From a virus: 21,608 bases of DNA. Shown here one piece after another: positions 13,068 to 20,548 of the stretch. The translations under genes were made by a program, and so were the position numbers. Position 1 is the stretch's first letter. The number at the start of each line of letters is the position of its first letter. The stretch covers positions 1 to 21,608 of the IMG/VR virus record IMGVR_UViG_3300038656_000194; one strand, given 5' to 3'. The notes under the pieces are model-generated. The model was not told the DNA's origin. It made no database searches and worked only from the letters and a program-made list of their open reading frames with translations.

Positions 13068-14573
13068 TTAAACTGGTTTTAAAGTTCCTGTTAAAACAGC
13101 TACATTATTGCCTTGCGTTCTTATTCTCCAGGAACAATGCTGACCAGCTGTTTCTCGCAAAAATTCAGAAAACACGTTTAATCTATTAATGCCAAAACCA
13201 TCTGTTTCTGTAATAAAATTAACTTGACCACTTCCGCCTTGTATGCCTTGAAATTCTAAGTTTGCGAGTAATCCATAAGGTACAGTGACCGTACATTCAA
13301 CAGAAAATACTAAAAATTTATATACATCTTCTAGTAATAATGTGTAGGTGGATTCACTAATGGGTTTATTTGTCCTTTTTAGTATTGGCAAATTATCCAA
13401 ATCACCATACTTATTACTAAAACCTACTTTTGATACAATATTTAATAGTGGGTTTTCTTCTTTAAAAATGTTTCCATTTACATCATAAACCAAATAATCT
13501 CCTTTCTCCCAATCTATGCCGAAACGTGTAAAGGAATTAAGACTTATATAGGCATATCTAAATTTAGAAGTATCTGAATTTGAAAGTGTTGGTGTGTTAG
13601 TCTTTGGATTCCACTGAGAAATATAAATTAAACCTGCATCAATACCCTCTTCTCCTGTAATAAATAGATAATAATCTTCTAGTGATGATCCCTCATTGCC
13701 GTCCGCCAGCCAAACTTCAAAAGCCGATAGGCCGTCTACTGGATAGTTATCGAACAATTCTTTTATTTCAGATTTGATTCTATTTGCCCAAATGGACAGA
13801 ACCTTATTTTGTAACGGATTAAGAGATGTTGTGCTAAAGGCACTATCCACAGTTATTGTGTTGGAATTACAAGACTCTCTAAGAGGCTCAAAATGCCCTG
13901 CTAAGGCTGTGTTTTCTGCACCTACACCATAATCACCTCGGGGACCAATAAACAGATAAGACTCGTCTTGTGCAAAAAGATTGCCTCTGAAAATGACTAG
14001 GCCATCTGCTTGTGGTTGTAGTGTAATAACAGGGTCTTGAGATTGTAACCAGTCTTCTATATTTCCAGAAATATTAGGAAATGTTATTATTTGTGTTTCA
14101 GTCTCTTCTTCTAGCTCATCTGCTGTAGCATTACGCTCAAAATCTATAAACAAATCTGCCTCGGTAAGAATTCGACTCCCACCCTCTCCAAAAATACCTT
14201 GCTGTACTCCTCTTATAGAATAACTCGTAATCTTTGGTAACTCGTTTGGCAAATAAATAAGAAACCTGAATTTTGGTATTTGCCCTGGTAAAACCTCAAA
14301 AGGATTTTTGTCGTTGATGTAAGTAGCATAGGATGAAGGTTCGAATCCTCCAATAAAAAACCGAAAAAGAACAATTTCTAAGCCTGCTATACCTTCCCCT
14401 CCAGTAAGCTCTAAATTATCCAATAAATATTTAAGATGATTTATCTTGGCGCGAACCAGATTAAACTCAAAGGCCCTTAACTTAAATTTATCTGGCAAAC
14501 CAGAAAGCCTTAAGATTTGCTCTAGGCTATCTTCTTTGGTTTCCAATTCGCTATAATTTTTTATAATACTCAT
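13068..14573 (-). CDS. Tail-fibre-like structural protein, 501 aa
   Basis: I start it at ATG 14573 (MSIIKNYSELE), two bases after the upstream stop at 14575; the longer open frame overlaps that gene and is unlikely. The N-terminal 70 residues are helical. The middle is beta-rich and acidic (ELEEETETQIITFPNISGNI). VDSAFSTTSLNPLQNKVL, about 270 residues in, matches the T-S-x-N-P-x-Q-N-K-V element common in phage tail fibres and baseplate-associated proteins just before the distal part. The C-terminal half has repeating aromatic beta segments and ends AVLTGTLKPV. It probably forms part of a fibre or spike. The usual upstream tail genes (tube, tape measure) are absent. Confidence 0.65.
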   Translation of the reverse strand: MSIIKNYSELETKEDSLEQILRLSGLPDKFKLRAFEFNLVRAKINHLKYLLDNLELTGGEGIAGLEIVLFRFFIGGFEPSSYATYINDKNPFEVLPGQIPKFRFLIYLPNELPKITSYSIRGVQQGIFGEGGSRILTEADLFIDFERNATADELEEETETQIITFPNISGNIEDWLQSQDPVITLQPQADGLVIFRGNLFAQDESYLFIGPRGDYGVGAENTALAGHFEPLRESCNSNTITVDSAFSTTSLNPLQNKVLSIWANRIKSEIKELFDNYPVDGLSAFEVWLADGNEGSSLEDYYLFITGEEGIDAGLIYISQWNPKTNTPTLSNSDTSKFRYAYISLNSFTRFGIDWEKGDYLVYDVNGNIFKEENPLLNIVSKVGFSNKYGDLDNLPILKRTNKPISESTYTLLLEDVYKFLVFSVECTVTVPYGLLANLEFQGIQGGSGQVNFITETDGFGINRLNVFSEFLRETAGQHCSWRIRTQGNNVAVLTGTLKPV

Positions 14574-14574
14574 A

Positions 14575-15111
14575 CTATGGGGTTTGTGTAGGGATTTGAT
14601 AAGGGAATCCTGCTCCATCCAATTGCAAAAAGCCTGCAGAAAAAATACTCCTGCAGGTGTATTGAAATTGTGCCAGCTGCTCATTGGAAGTGTACTCGCA
14701 ATTCAATTTTTTATTTTGCAGATGGTCGTTTCTACCGATGACTAAAACAGATCCATTACTCAGTTTCAAAAAAACATATCTGGCAGAAATAAGTTTCTTT
14801 ATTTTGGTGCTGCGATCATATTCGGATCTAGGCATGCTTATCACTACTTGCTGCGAAAAAAACCCTCCAGATCTATTATCTTGAAAACTCTCCCGAAATT
14901 GAGTTTTGGATCTACTTACATATATGGCCTCGAATGTATCTGGAGGGATGCTATCAAAAAAGTTTTGAGATAACTCTGCACCCCTTATATGATCTAGATC
15001 TTTATCGAAGCTTAGAAAGACTTCGCAGATGTAAGGATTGTAACTTAACTTCTTGTCTAACACAGGATTATTGTTTATCAAATTTACCTTTATTTGCGAA
15101 TATAATCGCAA
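14575..15111 (-). CDS. Tail-tip/baseplate-associated hypothetical protein, TTG start
   Basis: 178 aa. No ATG is available: the frame is open from a stop upstream of 15135 and the first usable start is TTG at 15111; the only internal Met is far downstream. The protein mixes beta strands (SYNPYICEVFLSFDKD; YVFLKLSNGSVLVIG) and has the ending QLDGAGFPYQIPTQTP. The pattern resembles minor tail proteins placed before fibre genes in Bacteroidota phages, but I cannot name the family. The start codon is embedded in tandem palindromes (15096-15130), suggesting that initiation or transcription is controlled there. It is followed after two bases by the fibre-like gene. Confidence 0.55.
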   Translation of the reverse strand: MRLYSQIKVNLINNNPVLDKKLSYNPYICEVFLSFDKDLDHIRGAELSQNFFDSIPPDTFEAIYVSRSKTQFRESFQDNRSGGFFSQQVVISMPRSEYDRSTKIKKLISARYVFLKLSNGSVLVIGRNDHLQNKKLNCEYTSNEQLAQFQYTCRSIFSAGFLQLDGAGFPYQIPTQTP

Positions 15112-15130
15112 TATTAGCGAAATATATCGC
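15096..15130. promoter_or_regulatory. Tandem GCGA-N6-TCGC palindromes over a gene start
   Basis: GCGAATATAATCGC (15096-15109) and GCGAAATATATCGC (15117-15130) are two 14-base palindrome-type sites, 21 bases apart start to start (two helical turns, same face). They cover the TTG start and the -1 to -20 region of the 178-aa gene. Dimeric repressor or activator sites that gate the tail-tip module are the natural reading. Confidence 0.5.
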
Positions 15131-15147
15131 TTAACAAATCAAATTTT

Positions 15148-15315
15148 TTACATAGAATCCAATTTGGAATTAATAATAAGGATCAAACTCATTTTGTAAT
15201 ACGAATTAATAAGATTATCGTTAAACAATTGCTTAAAAATAGCTACCGATTCCATAAGCTCATCTATGGTCTTGCAATTATAAACGATGGTTTTCATTTC
15301 TTTGGGTGTATACAT
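15148..15315 (-). CDS. Small hypothetical protein, 55 aa
   Basis: Runs from ATG 15315 to TAA 15148; only one base separates it from the stop of the 82-aa gene (TAAATG), so translation is probably coupled. Sequence: MYTPKEMKTIVYNCKTIDEL, then helical MESVAIFKQLFNDN and a hydrophobic C-terminal end SLILIINSKLDSM. The pattern suggests two helices and no true membrane span. Unknown function; an early or replication-associated accessory gene by position beside the origin-like repeats. Confidence 0.5.
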   Translation of the reverse strand: MYTPKEMKTIVYNCKTIDELMESVAIFKQLFNDNLINSYYKMSLILIINSKLDSM

Positions 15316-15316
15316 T

Positions 15317-15565
15317 TTACATTGGTTTTAAAAATTCAACTAAATTTTCATCTACTAAAGGGACGTAGATCATTTCTGCTTCGAGAAGTTCTTTGAATAC
15401 TTCTAAGTCTTGAGCATAGGACAAAACAAAACATCCCTGCATCTTATCTTCTAGGTCCATATCTTCTACAAAGTAGATGGCGCCTTGCTTAAGCTCATCT
15501 CTGGTGCCATTTCTAATTTTGAAATCTTCTGGAATAGCTAGTCTCATTTCAATTTTTCCTAACAT
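15317..15565 (-). CDS. Small hypothetical protein, 82 aa
   Basis: An acidic alpha/beta protein with IPEDFKIRNGTRDELKQGAI, YFVEDMDLEDKM and VFKELLEAEMIYVPLVDE segments; no membrane helix. A second start at Met7 (15547) is possible. It lies between the iteron array and the 55-aa gene, on the same strand as the primase but separated from it by the repeat region. Function not recognised. Confidence 0.55.
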   Translation of the reverse strand: MLGKIEMRLAIPEDFKIRNGTRDELKQGAIYFVEDMDLEDKMQGCFVLSYAQDLEVFKELLEAEMIYVPLVDENLVEFLKPM

Positions 15566-15614
15566 AATTATAGATTTTTATTGTTTTTATAGTCGAGGGG
15601 TAGGGTGAAATCAT

Positions 15615-15811
15615 CCTTACACTCCTTACACTCCTTACAGCTCTCATTATCAAATACTTATACTTCATTTATGGTGTTTAGGTGTAAGGAAGTGTAAGGA
15701 ACACGAATCCACTTCCTTACACTTCCTTACACTTCCTTACAGCATTCCTACACCTTTTTACTACTTAATATATTGATTATTAATAAGTTATATAAATGTA
15801 GGATTGTAAGG
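15615..15811. repeat. Iteron array, candidate replication origin
   Basis: The 7-mer CCTTACA occurs perfectly six times (15615, 15624, 15633, 15715, 15725, 15735) and its complement TGTAAGG three times (15683, 15693, 15805), with 9- or 10-base spacing inside clusters. TGTAAGGAAGTGTAAGGAA (15683-15701) and its reverse complement (15713-15731) form a perfect 19-bp inverted repeat. An AT-rich stretch (about 15755-15797) follows beside the end of the primase-helicase gene. Iterons, an AT-rich unwinding zone and an adjacent replication gene are the usual parts of a phage or plasmid origin. No known initiator family gene is evident, so the binding protein is not identified. Confidence 0.65.
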
Positions 15812-15814
15812 AAC

Positions 15815-18800
15815 TCAAAACGGCAATCCAGAACTTTTTCCTTTATTATTTTTTTCTTCAGGGGTAACAGGGGAATCGTCACCATCTGGTGGAAAGGCAC
15901 TTGTTTGCGGATTTACCTTGTCCTCTTGAAACTGAATAGCCATTGCTATCTCCTCACGGATGTTAAGCTGAGACAGATCTGTGCAGTAAGCTGAAGACGA
16001 AACCCCAAGCGAATATCGAAACGAGTTAAGATAATCTACCCAGCTCGGTTCTTTCTTAAGCGCATCGCTCATGACAGTCTTGCTTGGCATACCTTCCTTA
16101 TACTGCATATACCACTGGCGTGACACTTTGTTGTACACATTGGTCCACGAATAGTAAAGCTTCTGGCCATCTAACCTGAAATCTCTACCGGCAATTAATA
16201 TATCTGTATGGTTACCCCGAAGTGATGCTAAGAAACAATCCCAAAATCTGTTGATAATGCTAGCAGAATCTAGTTTGTTCATTTGCATCTGTAACACCTT
16301 GCTAAATACCTTCATTATATCTGCCATATTGTATGGAAATTCGATATAGTTGGAAGTGATCTTATATATAGCCCCAAAAACACTAAGATTTTGGATCATC
16401 CTAGAATTCACATTTGGGTTTTCCTGCTTAAGAAAAGACTTAAAGGCTCGGAATTGCGCCTTAAACTGGTCTTCGACATCTTTCCGATGAACCATAAATT
16501 GATTGGTGAGACCGCTAAAACCTTTTTTAATAATATCGGACAGCTCAGCGTAGTGCTTATCTTCTTGTTCACTAAAGGTGGTTCTGTCCATAAGATTTGA
16601 AACTAAACGTGTAATAAGAGCCTCTTGGTCGGGATAAAAATTGGACGTAATAATGGCACTGGATAGGATAGGAATAGAATCTGTACCCACGTGGCTTTCA
16701 ATATTACCACGCTTATAGCCTCTTCTATCCCATAGGCCTTTTAAGATACCATCAATACCAGGATCACCAGGCTTATATTCTGAGAGCTGCGAAATCCCAT
16801 TGCCAAACTGAGCAAATTCTCTTATCTGCGCTTTAGTTGTGCTGGCAGATCCTTCAAGGTTAATAGCAGTCTGGGGCATCCCCATAAAACCCTGCACAAC
16901 TTCAGCTAACTGGTCTTTTCCAGAACTTGGGGGACCATACAAAAAAAGTATAGGAAAAGAACTAAGTTCCTTCACGACTATATCTTGAAATATAGAAGAG
17001 ATCCCGAATAGAATTCCCATAAGGCCATGACTTCCATGAACATCGAATGTTCGCTTAGCAATGTCAAAAAACGTAGTTTTGGTATTTATAGATATAAAAC
17101 GCTTTTGTGCATCGTATTTATAGTGATTACTTGAAAAAATGGAATTGGCGGAAGGTGTGTAATAAGCCACGCCTTTATAGTCAAAACACCCATTCTTATC
17201 GATATCTAGCTTATCGCCATTCTCTGTAATAACAAGATTATTCCAAACCCAAAAGCCTTCTGGTTGCCATCCAAGAACTTCCACTTGTCTACCAGTTCCC
17301 ATACCATCAAACAGATAGGACTTAAGCAGTTGATGATCTTCTCTTTTCCCTCTCCATTGGTAGTTGCCATAATTAGTAATGGCATTTTCGAAAGAATTGG
17401 GCGTGTTAATAGCTTCTGAAGCCATATCGAAAACACTTTCGTGCTTATGTATATTTCTTACACGAACGAGTTTCTTGGGAAACTTCTCGTCGTTCATATG
17501 TTGAATAATCTCAATAGAAAAGTTCGACACAGATCTAAATCTAAAAGGAGCTTCATCACCAAACTGCACATAGATCATACTATTGGCTTGGAACAATCTA
17601 TACCTTTGTATAGTCGGCAGTAGCTTTTCCAAGGGCTCTTTTACTTCGTCCGGGAGCTCGTACAAATCAAAGTCACGACTAGTGTTTTTATTTGGCAAAA
17701 GCTCTTCCATATCTTGAGCTTTCATATACTTATTGATAGTAGCTATTTTCTGTCCAGTTTCCTTGGCCAACCACTGTAGATAAATATCTCGCATCACTTC
17801 ATCGTCGATCTGATGGATAAGCTTTACAAAATCTTTGGCCAGCTGAGCGTTTTCAATCTCATCATCGGTTTTGTTTTCGTCGATAAGAAATTTAAAGCCA
17901 TCTACCCAAGTCTTTGTGTCTTTAAGATGATCTAGAGCAGCTTCGTCTTCAGCTTCGATAGCTCTTACATAATCATCTGGATCTAGACCATCCTTAAGGG
18001 TGACCACATGTGTACGAAAACCAGCTTTAAGGAATTCCTGAACATATTTAAGTATAGCCCGCTTTCCAGCTTTGTCTGGGTCCATACAGAATATTACATG
18101 CGAACAAGATTTTTTAAGAGCTTTTATCTGGTTGGTGCTTATAGCAGTACCACTAGACGATACAGTATTGGTGATTCCAAAACGTTGAAAGGCAATTACA
18201 TCATTATAGCCTTCGACGATCCAAGCTTGTTTTGATTTTACAATACTGGATTGAGCTTTATCCAAACCATACCAAAAACGATCTTTCTGGTAAATCTTGG
18301 AGTTATTAGAATTTAACCATTTGGAATATTTCGTATTTTCTGAAAGGCGGCGTCCAGAAACCCCTATAGGAATACTTTTACCCTGGTGCATCTGTGTGAG
18401 AGGATAAATGACACGGTCTACCCACTTATCGGCTTTCTCTGAAATAAGACCTATCTCTATGGCATCTATTTTTTTGCCATGCTTTACGCATAAATCATAA
18501 ATAAATTTGCGTCCAGGGGAATAACCAATTCTATATTCTAGGGCTAACTTTTTGGTATATTTTCTATTTTGAAACACTTCTATTTTGGCAGGATGATCTT
18601 CTGGAAGAGCCCAAAAACTTTCTTCAAACTTTTTGGTGACCGATTCCATAAGAGGTAACAGCTCGTTTTTTCGCTCTTCCTTTTGCATGTACTTTTTAGC
18701 GGCTTCCTTATCCTCATACTCTACTTCTATAGAATATTTTTCAGCCAAATACTTAATGGCATCTGGGTATGAAAAGTTTTTGACCATTAGAAAAGAAAGA

Positions 18801-19006
18801 GCACCTACACCCGAAGTTCCCGAGGCGAAGCATTTCCATAAATTCTTGGTTATAGAAACAGAAAAGGAAGGGGATTTTTCATCGACAAAAGGAGACAATC
18901 CAAACCAGTTGGCGCCTTTTTTGGAGAGCTGAACAAATGCACCAATAACTTCAACTATATCAGCAACGTCTTCAACTTTTTCTATGGTAGATTTTCTAAT
19001 GAACAT
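15815..19006 (-). CDS. Primase-helicase fusion (DnaG-type Toprim + AAA+ ATPase)
   Basis: A 1063-aa replication protein. Start is ATG 19006, overlapping the upstream stop as TGATG. Domains in order: a DnaG-type N-terminal zinc-binding fold (30-75) whose sequence is GLSPFVDEK...KCFASG, so only C59 of the four expected ligands remains (S38, V41 and S62 replace Cys/His/Cys). Then a Toprim catalytic core with VEGYND (E265), MDPDKAG (308-314) and the D-x-D-type DPDD (342-345). From about 640 an AAA+ ATPase with Walker A GPPSSGKD (691-698), a Walker B-like ISQLSEYK (738-745), sensor AIITSN (784-789) and Arg near 800-808. It should prime and unwind DNA at the adjacent iterons. The zinc-site loss is notable. 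Confidence 0.88.
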   Translation of the reverse strand: MFIRKSTIEKVEDVADIVEVIGAFVQLSKKGANWFGLSPFVDEKSPSFSVSITKNLWKCFASGTSGVGALSFLMVKNFSYPDAIKYLAEKYSIEVEYEDKEAAKKYMQKEERKNELLPLMESVTKKFEESFWALPEDHPAKIEVFQNRKYTKKLALEYRIGYSPGRKFIYDLCVKHGKKIDAIEIGLISEKADKWVDRVIYPLTQMHQGKSIPIGVSGRRLSENTKYSKWLNSNNSKIYQKDRFWYGLDKAQSSIVKSKQAWIVEGYNDVIAFQRFGITNTVSSSGTAISTNQIKALKKSCSHVIFCMDPDKAGKRAILKYVQEFLKAGFRTHVVTLKDGLDPDDYVRAIEAEDEAALDHLKDTKTWVDGFKFLIDENKTDDEIENAQLAKDFVKLIHQIDDEVMRDIYLQWLAKETGQKIATINKYMKAQDMEELLPNKNTSRDFDLYELPDEVKEPLEKLLPTIQRYRLFQANSMIYVQFGDEAPFRFRSVSNFSIEIIQHMNDEKFPKKLVRVRNIHKHESVFDMASEAINTPNSFENAITNYGNYQWRGKREDHQLLKSYLFDGMGTGRQVEVLGWQPEGFWVWNNLVITENGDKLDIDKNGCFDYKGVAYYTPSANSIFSSNHYKYDAQKRFISINTKTTFFDIAKRTFDVHGSHGLMGILFGISSIFQDIVVKELSSFPILFLYGPPSSGKDQLAEVVQGFMGMPQTAINLEGSASTTKAQIREFAQFGNGISQLSEYKPGDPGIDGILKGLWDRRGYKRGNIESHVGTDSIPILSSAIITSNFYPDQEALITRLVSNLMDRTTFSEQEDKHYAELSDIIKKGFSGLTNQFMVHRKDVEDQFKAQFRAFKSFLKQENPNVNSRMIQNLSVFGAIYKITSNYIEFPYNMADIMKVFSKVLQMQMNKLDSASIINRFWDCFLASLRGNHTDILIAGRDFRLDGQKLYYSWTNVYNKVSRQWYMQYKEGMPSKTVMSDALKKEPSWVDYLNSFRYSLGVSSSAYCTDLSQLNIREEIAMAIQFQEDKVNPQTSAFPPDGDDSPVTPEEKNNKGKSSGLPF

Positions 19007-19161
19007 CAAGTAAGTTTTTGTTTAAGGATCATTATTTGTTCTTCGTAGTGTGGAGCTAATATTTCTTTTTCGTAATCTGTAAAAATATCGCTATTACGAA
19101 GTTGCTCTAAATGAGCCTCTGCCCTATTGATATGCGAACGTATAAGTTTATGATTTATCAT
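19006..19161 (-). CDS. Small helical protein upstream of primase, 51 aa
   Basis: Runs from ATG 19161 to TGA 19006, ending in the overlap TGATG that starts the primase-helicase. It is a single long charged helix or helix pair (RSHINRAEAHLEQLRNSDIF, EKEILAPHYEEQIMILKQKL) with no membrane segment. Such small coupled proteins upstream of phage primases are common, but I do not recognise this one. Translational coupling suggests tuning of primase amount. Confidence 0.55.
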   Translation of the reverse strand: MINHKLIRSHINRAEAHLEQLRNSDIFTDYEKEILAPHYEEQIMILKQKLT

Positions 19162-19179
19162 GGTTTTTGGGTTTTTGTG

Positions 19180-19434
19180 TTAATAAGGCATCCATTGAAA
19201 TGGTATGTATTTTCCAGACTTAGATTTCTGCTTCTTTTTTTTATTCTTAAAATAATTAGCAGATTTTATGGCTTGGATTTCTTCTTTAGTAACCGTTAAT
19301 CCATTTAATTCCATGTGCTTTCTAAGTCTTGGAATAGGAATCTTTAAAAACTCTGTTATATCTTTCATTGACATAGTTTTATAATTGGCTGTAATAAAAT
19401 CAGCTTGGTATGAAGTAATAGGTGTTGTTTTCAT
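19180..19434 (-). CDS. Small HTH-like DNA-binding protein, 84 aa
   Basis: Residues 1-50 look like a helix-turn-helix: an opening ITSYQADFITANYKTMSMKD, then ITEFLKIPIPRLRKHMEL as turn and recognition helix, as in small phage regulators. The C-terminal third is strongly basic (KNKKKKQKSKSGK) and ends FQWMPY, adding non-specific DNA affinity. It lies in the early operon between the LuxR-type gene and the 51-aa/primase pair. A replication or transcription accessory role is likely; the target is unknown. Confidence 0.6.
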   Translation of the reverse strand: MKTTPITSYQADFITANYKTMSMKDITEFLKIPIPRLRKHMELNGLTVTKEEIQAIKSANYFKNKKKKQKSKSGKYIPFQWMPY

Positions 19435-19454
19435 GATTTAATTTCGAGGTTATT

Positions 19455-19499
19455 AAAAAAGAAGCCCCGGAAGGCTCCTATCGCAACGGCCAAGTGGCC
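19455..19499 (-). terminator. Two stem-loops after the LuxR-type gene; probable terminator or attenuator
   Basis: On the minus strand, GGCC/GGCC with loop ACTT (19496-19499 with 19488-19491) is followed by AGCC/GGCT (19473-19476 with 19463-19466) and then six T (19460-19455). The stems are short, so termination may be partial and let early transcripts continue into the primase operon. Confidence 0.55.
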
Positions 19500-19509
19500 A
19501 GGGTTAAAA

Positions 19510-20079
19510 TTATCTAACGAGCTTGTGTTTTATGGCTCGAACTGCAGTAGAAGTCTTGCAGAATGTATTAAGTTTCTTCTGTAATCTTCGTTTCAGATCG
19601 CTAAGAGAATTAACTGTTATTTGCATCTTATCGGCAATTTGCATATCGGTAAGTCCTTTTGCAATAAGCTCCAGACAAACAAGCTGTCTGGAAGTGAACT
19701 TCTCATTTTTGTAGGTGATGGATTTTGATTTCCAAAACATACATCGGCAATTATCCGAACATCTATAATTATCTGGCTTGCCCAGCTGTCCTTCTTTAGA
19801 GAAATCTTCTACATGATCTAAAGAGCCAAACATACATCTGGAATATTGCTCATAAGCTTTGGTAAACCCAAGGCCTCCTAAATCTGCCATAGCGCAAGGG
19901 TCCGACAATAGTCGCTTAAGAATTTGTCTTTTGTATTCCTTGGATAGTTCTGAAAAATCTGAAACCTTGCCGGATTTCAAAAAATAAAGATCTAATGTGT
20001 TGGGGTCTGCGAAAATGTTCGCTCTTTGATCCTTTGGAAAAACACCTGCTGGTGTTTTGTAAAATAATTGAGATTGCAT
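19510..20079 (-). CDS. LuxR-type HTH regulator with N-terminal cysteine-rich region
   Basis: 189 aa. The C-terminal domain (about 128-188) matches the LuxR/GerE four-helix HTH: FTSRQLVCLELIAKGLTDMQ, IADKMQITVNSLSDLKRRLQ and the final helix ending IKHKLVR. The motif R-x-x-x-x-L-x-L-I-A-x-G-L-T-x-x-x-I-A is the family core. The N-terminal 125 residues are not a known receiver or autoinducer domain as far as I can see. They contain five cysteines (C62, C82, C107, C111, C113), including YRCSDNCRCMFW, which could bind a metal. LuxR-type domains usually bind promoters as dimers just upstream of the -35 region, so it is a reasonable candidate activator of the three late promoters. That link is inference. 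Confidence 0.75.
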   Translation of the reverse strand: MQSQLFYKTPAGVFPKDQRANIFADPNTLDLYFLKSGKVSDFSELSKEYKRQILKRLLSDPCAMADLGGLGFTKAYEQYSRCMFGSLDHVEDFSKEGQLGKPDNYRCSDNCRCMFWKSKSITYKNEKFTSRQLVCLELIAKGLTDMQIADKMQITVNSLSDLKRRLQKKLNTFCKTSTAVRAIKHKLVR

Positions 20080-20097
20080 AGTTTAAATTATTAAAGG

Positions 20098-20382
20098 TTA
20101 ATTGTTTAAGAGCTCCGATGTCTTGTCGGAGAGCTTTTGAATCCTCGTGGCATTACTTTTCTTTTCTTTGGAAATAGCATCCCAAAACTCTAAGAATGAA
20201 TCGTCTAATTGTAGTGAACCATTGGTACTTGTTGAAAAATATCTACGGATATGGCTTGCTGAGTATGGATTGCCCTTGTTATTTGAGATGTTATTATTTT
20301 TTAAAAACTCTAGAAACACTTTAGTGTAGTTGTAACCAGTAAGTTTTTTCACTTTTTCTTTGTCCTCTTTTTGTATAGCCAT
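20098..20382 (-). CDS. Cro-like small DNA-binding protein, 94 aa
   Basis: I start it at ATG 20382 (MAIQKEDKE); the frame is open to 20472, but the likely promoter box for this gene lies at 20459-20466, inside the longer version. The core YTKVFLEFLKNNNISNNKGN then PYSASHIRRYFSTSTNG resembles the small Bacteroidota phage regulators with the pattern N-x-K-G-x-P-Y-S-x-x-H-I. The C-terminal helix (SDKTSELLNN) is acidic. It is divergent from the CI-like repressor across 166 bases, the standard early-gene arrangement, so it probably controls the lytic switch or excision. Confidence 0.68.
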   Translation of the reverse strand: MAIQKEDKEKVKKLTGYNYTKVFLEFLKNNNISNNKGNPYSASHIRRYFSTSTNGSLQLDDSFLEFWDAISKEKKSNATRIQKLSDKTSELLNN

Positions 20383-20548
20383 TGATATGTGTGGTTTTGA
20401 TATTATTGTCGCACTTGTAATTGCGTTATATTTGCACGTTAGTTGCGTTTGACTCACACAAACATAATACATATGTAGTCAATATAAATAATATTATCTC
20501 ACAAATAACTCATATGTCGCATAATTTAACATTTAAAACCTAAGAACT
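20383..20548. promoter_or_regulatory. Divergent immunity control region
   Basis: A 166-base gap between divergent regulators. Plus strand: TATATTTG (20427-20434), a perfect TAnnTTTG, with TTG at 20406-20408, 18 bases upstream, a good Bacteroidota promoter toward the repressor. Minus strand: TATGTTTG (20466-20459) toward the 94-aa gene, without a well-spaced -33. Three TTGC motifs at 20421, 20432 and 20443 are spaced one helical turn (11 bases). Palindromes with an ACATATGT core lie at 20469-20476 and, as CATATGTCGCA, at 20511-20521; these match the sites near the head promoter. The leader to the repressor is about 105 bases. Confidence 0.6.

Noticed and set aside
15612-15811. CRISPR array instead of iterons
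   Set aside because: Repeat units are only 9-10 bases, occur in both orientations and have no unique spacers of normal length; no cas gene is present.
16118-16130. GTGACAC inside the primase gene as a fourth late-promoter box
   Set aside because: No CAnnTTTG lies 19 bases downstream on the minus strand and the match is within coding sequence.
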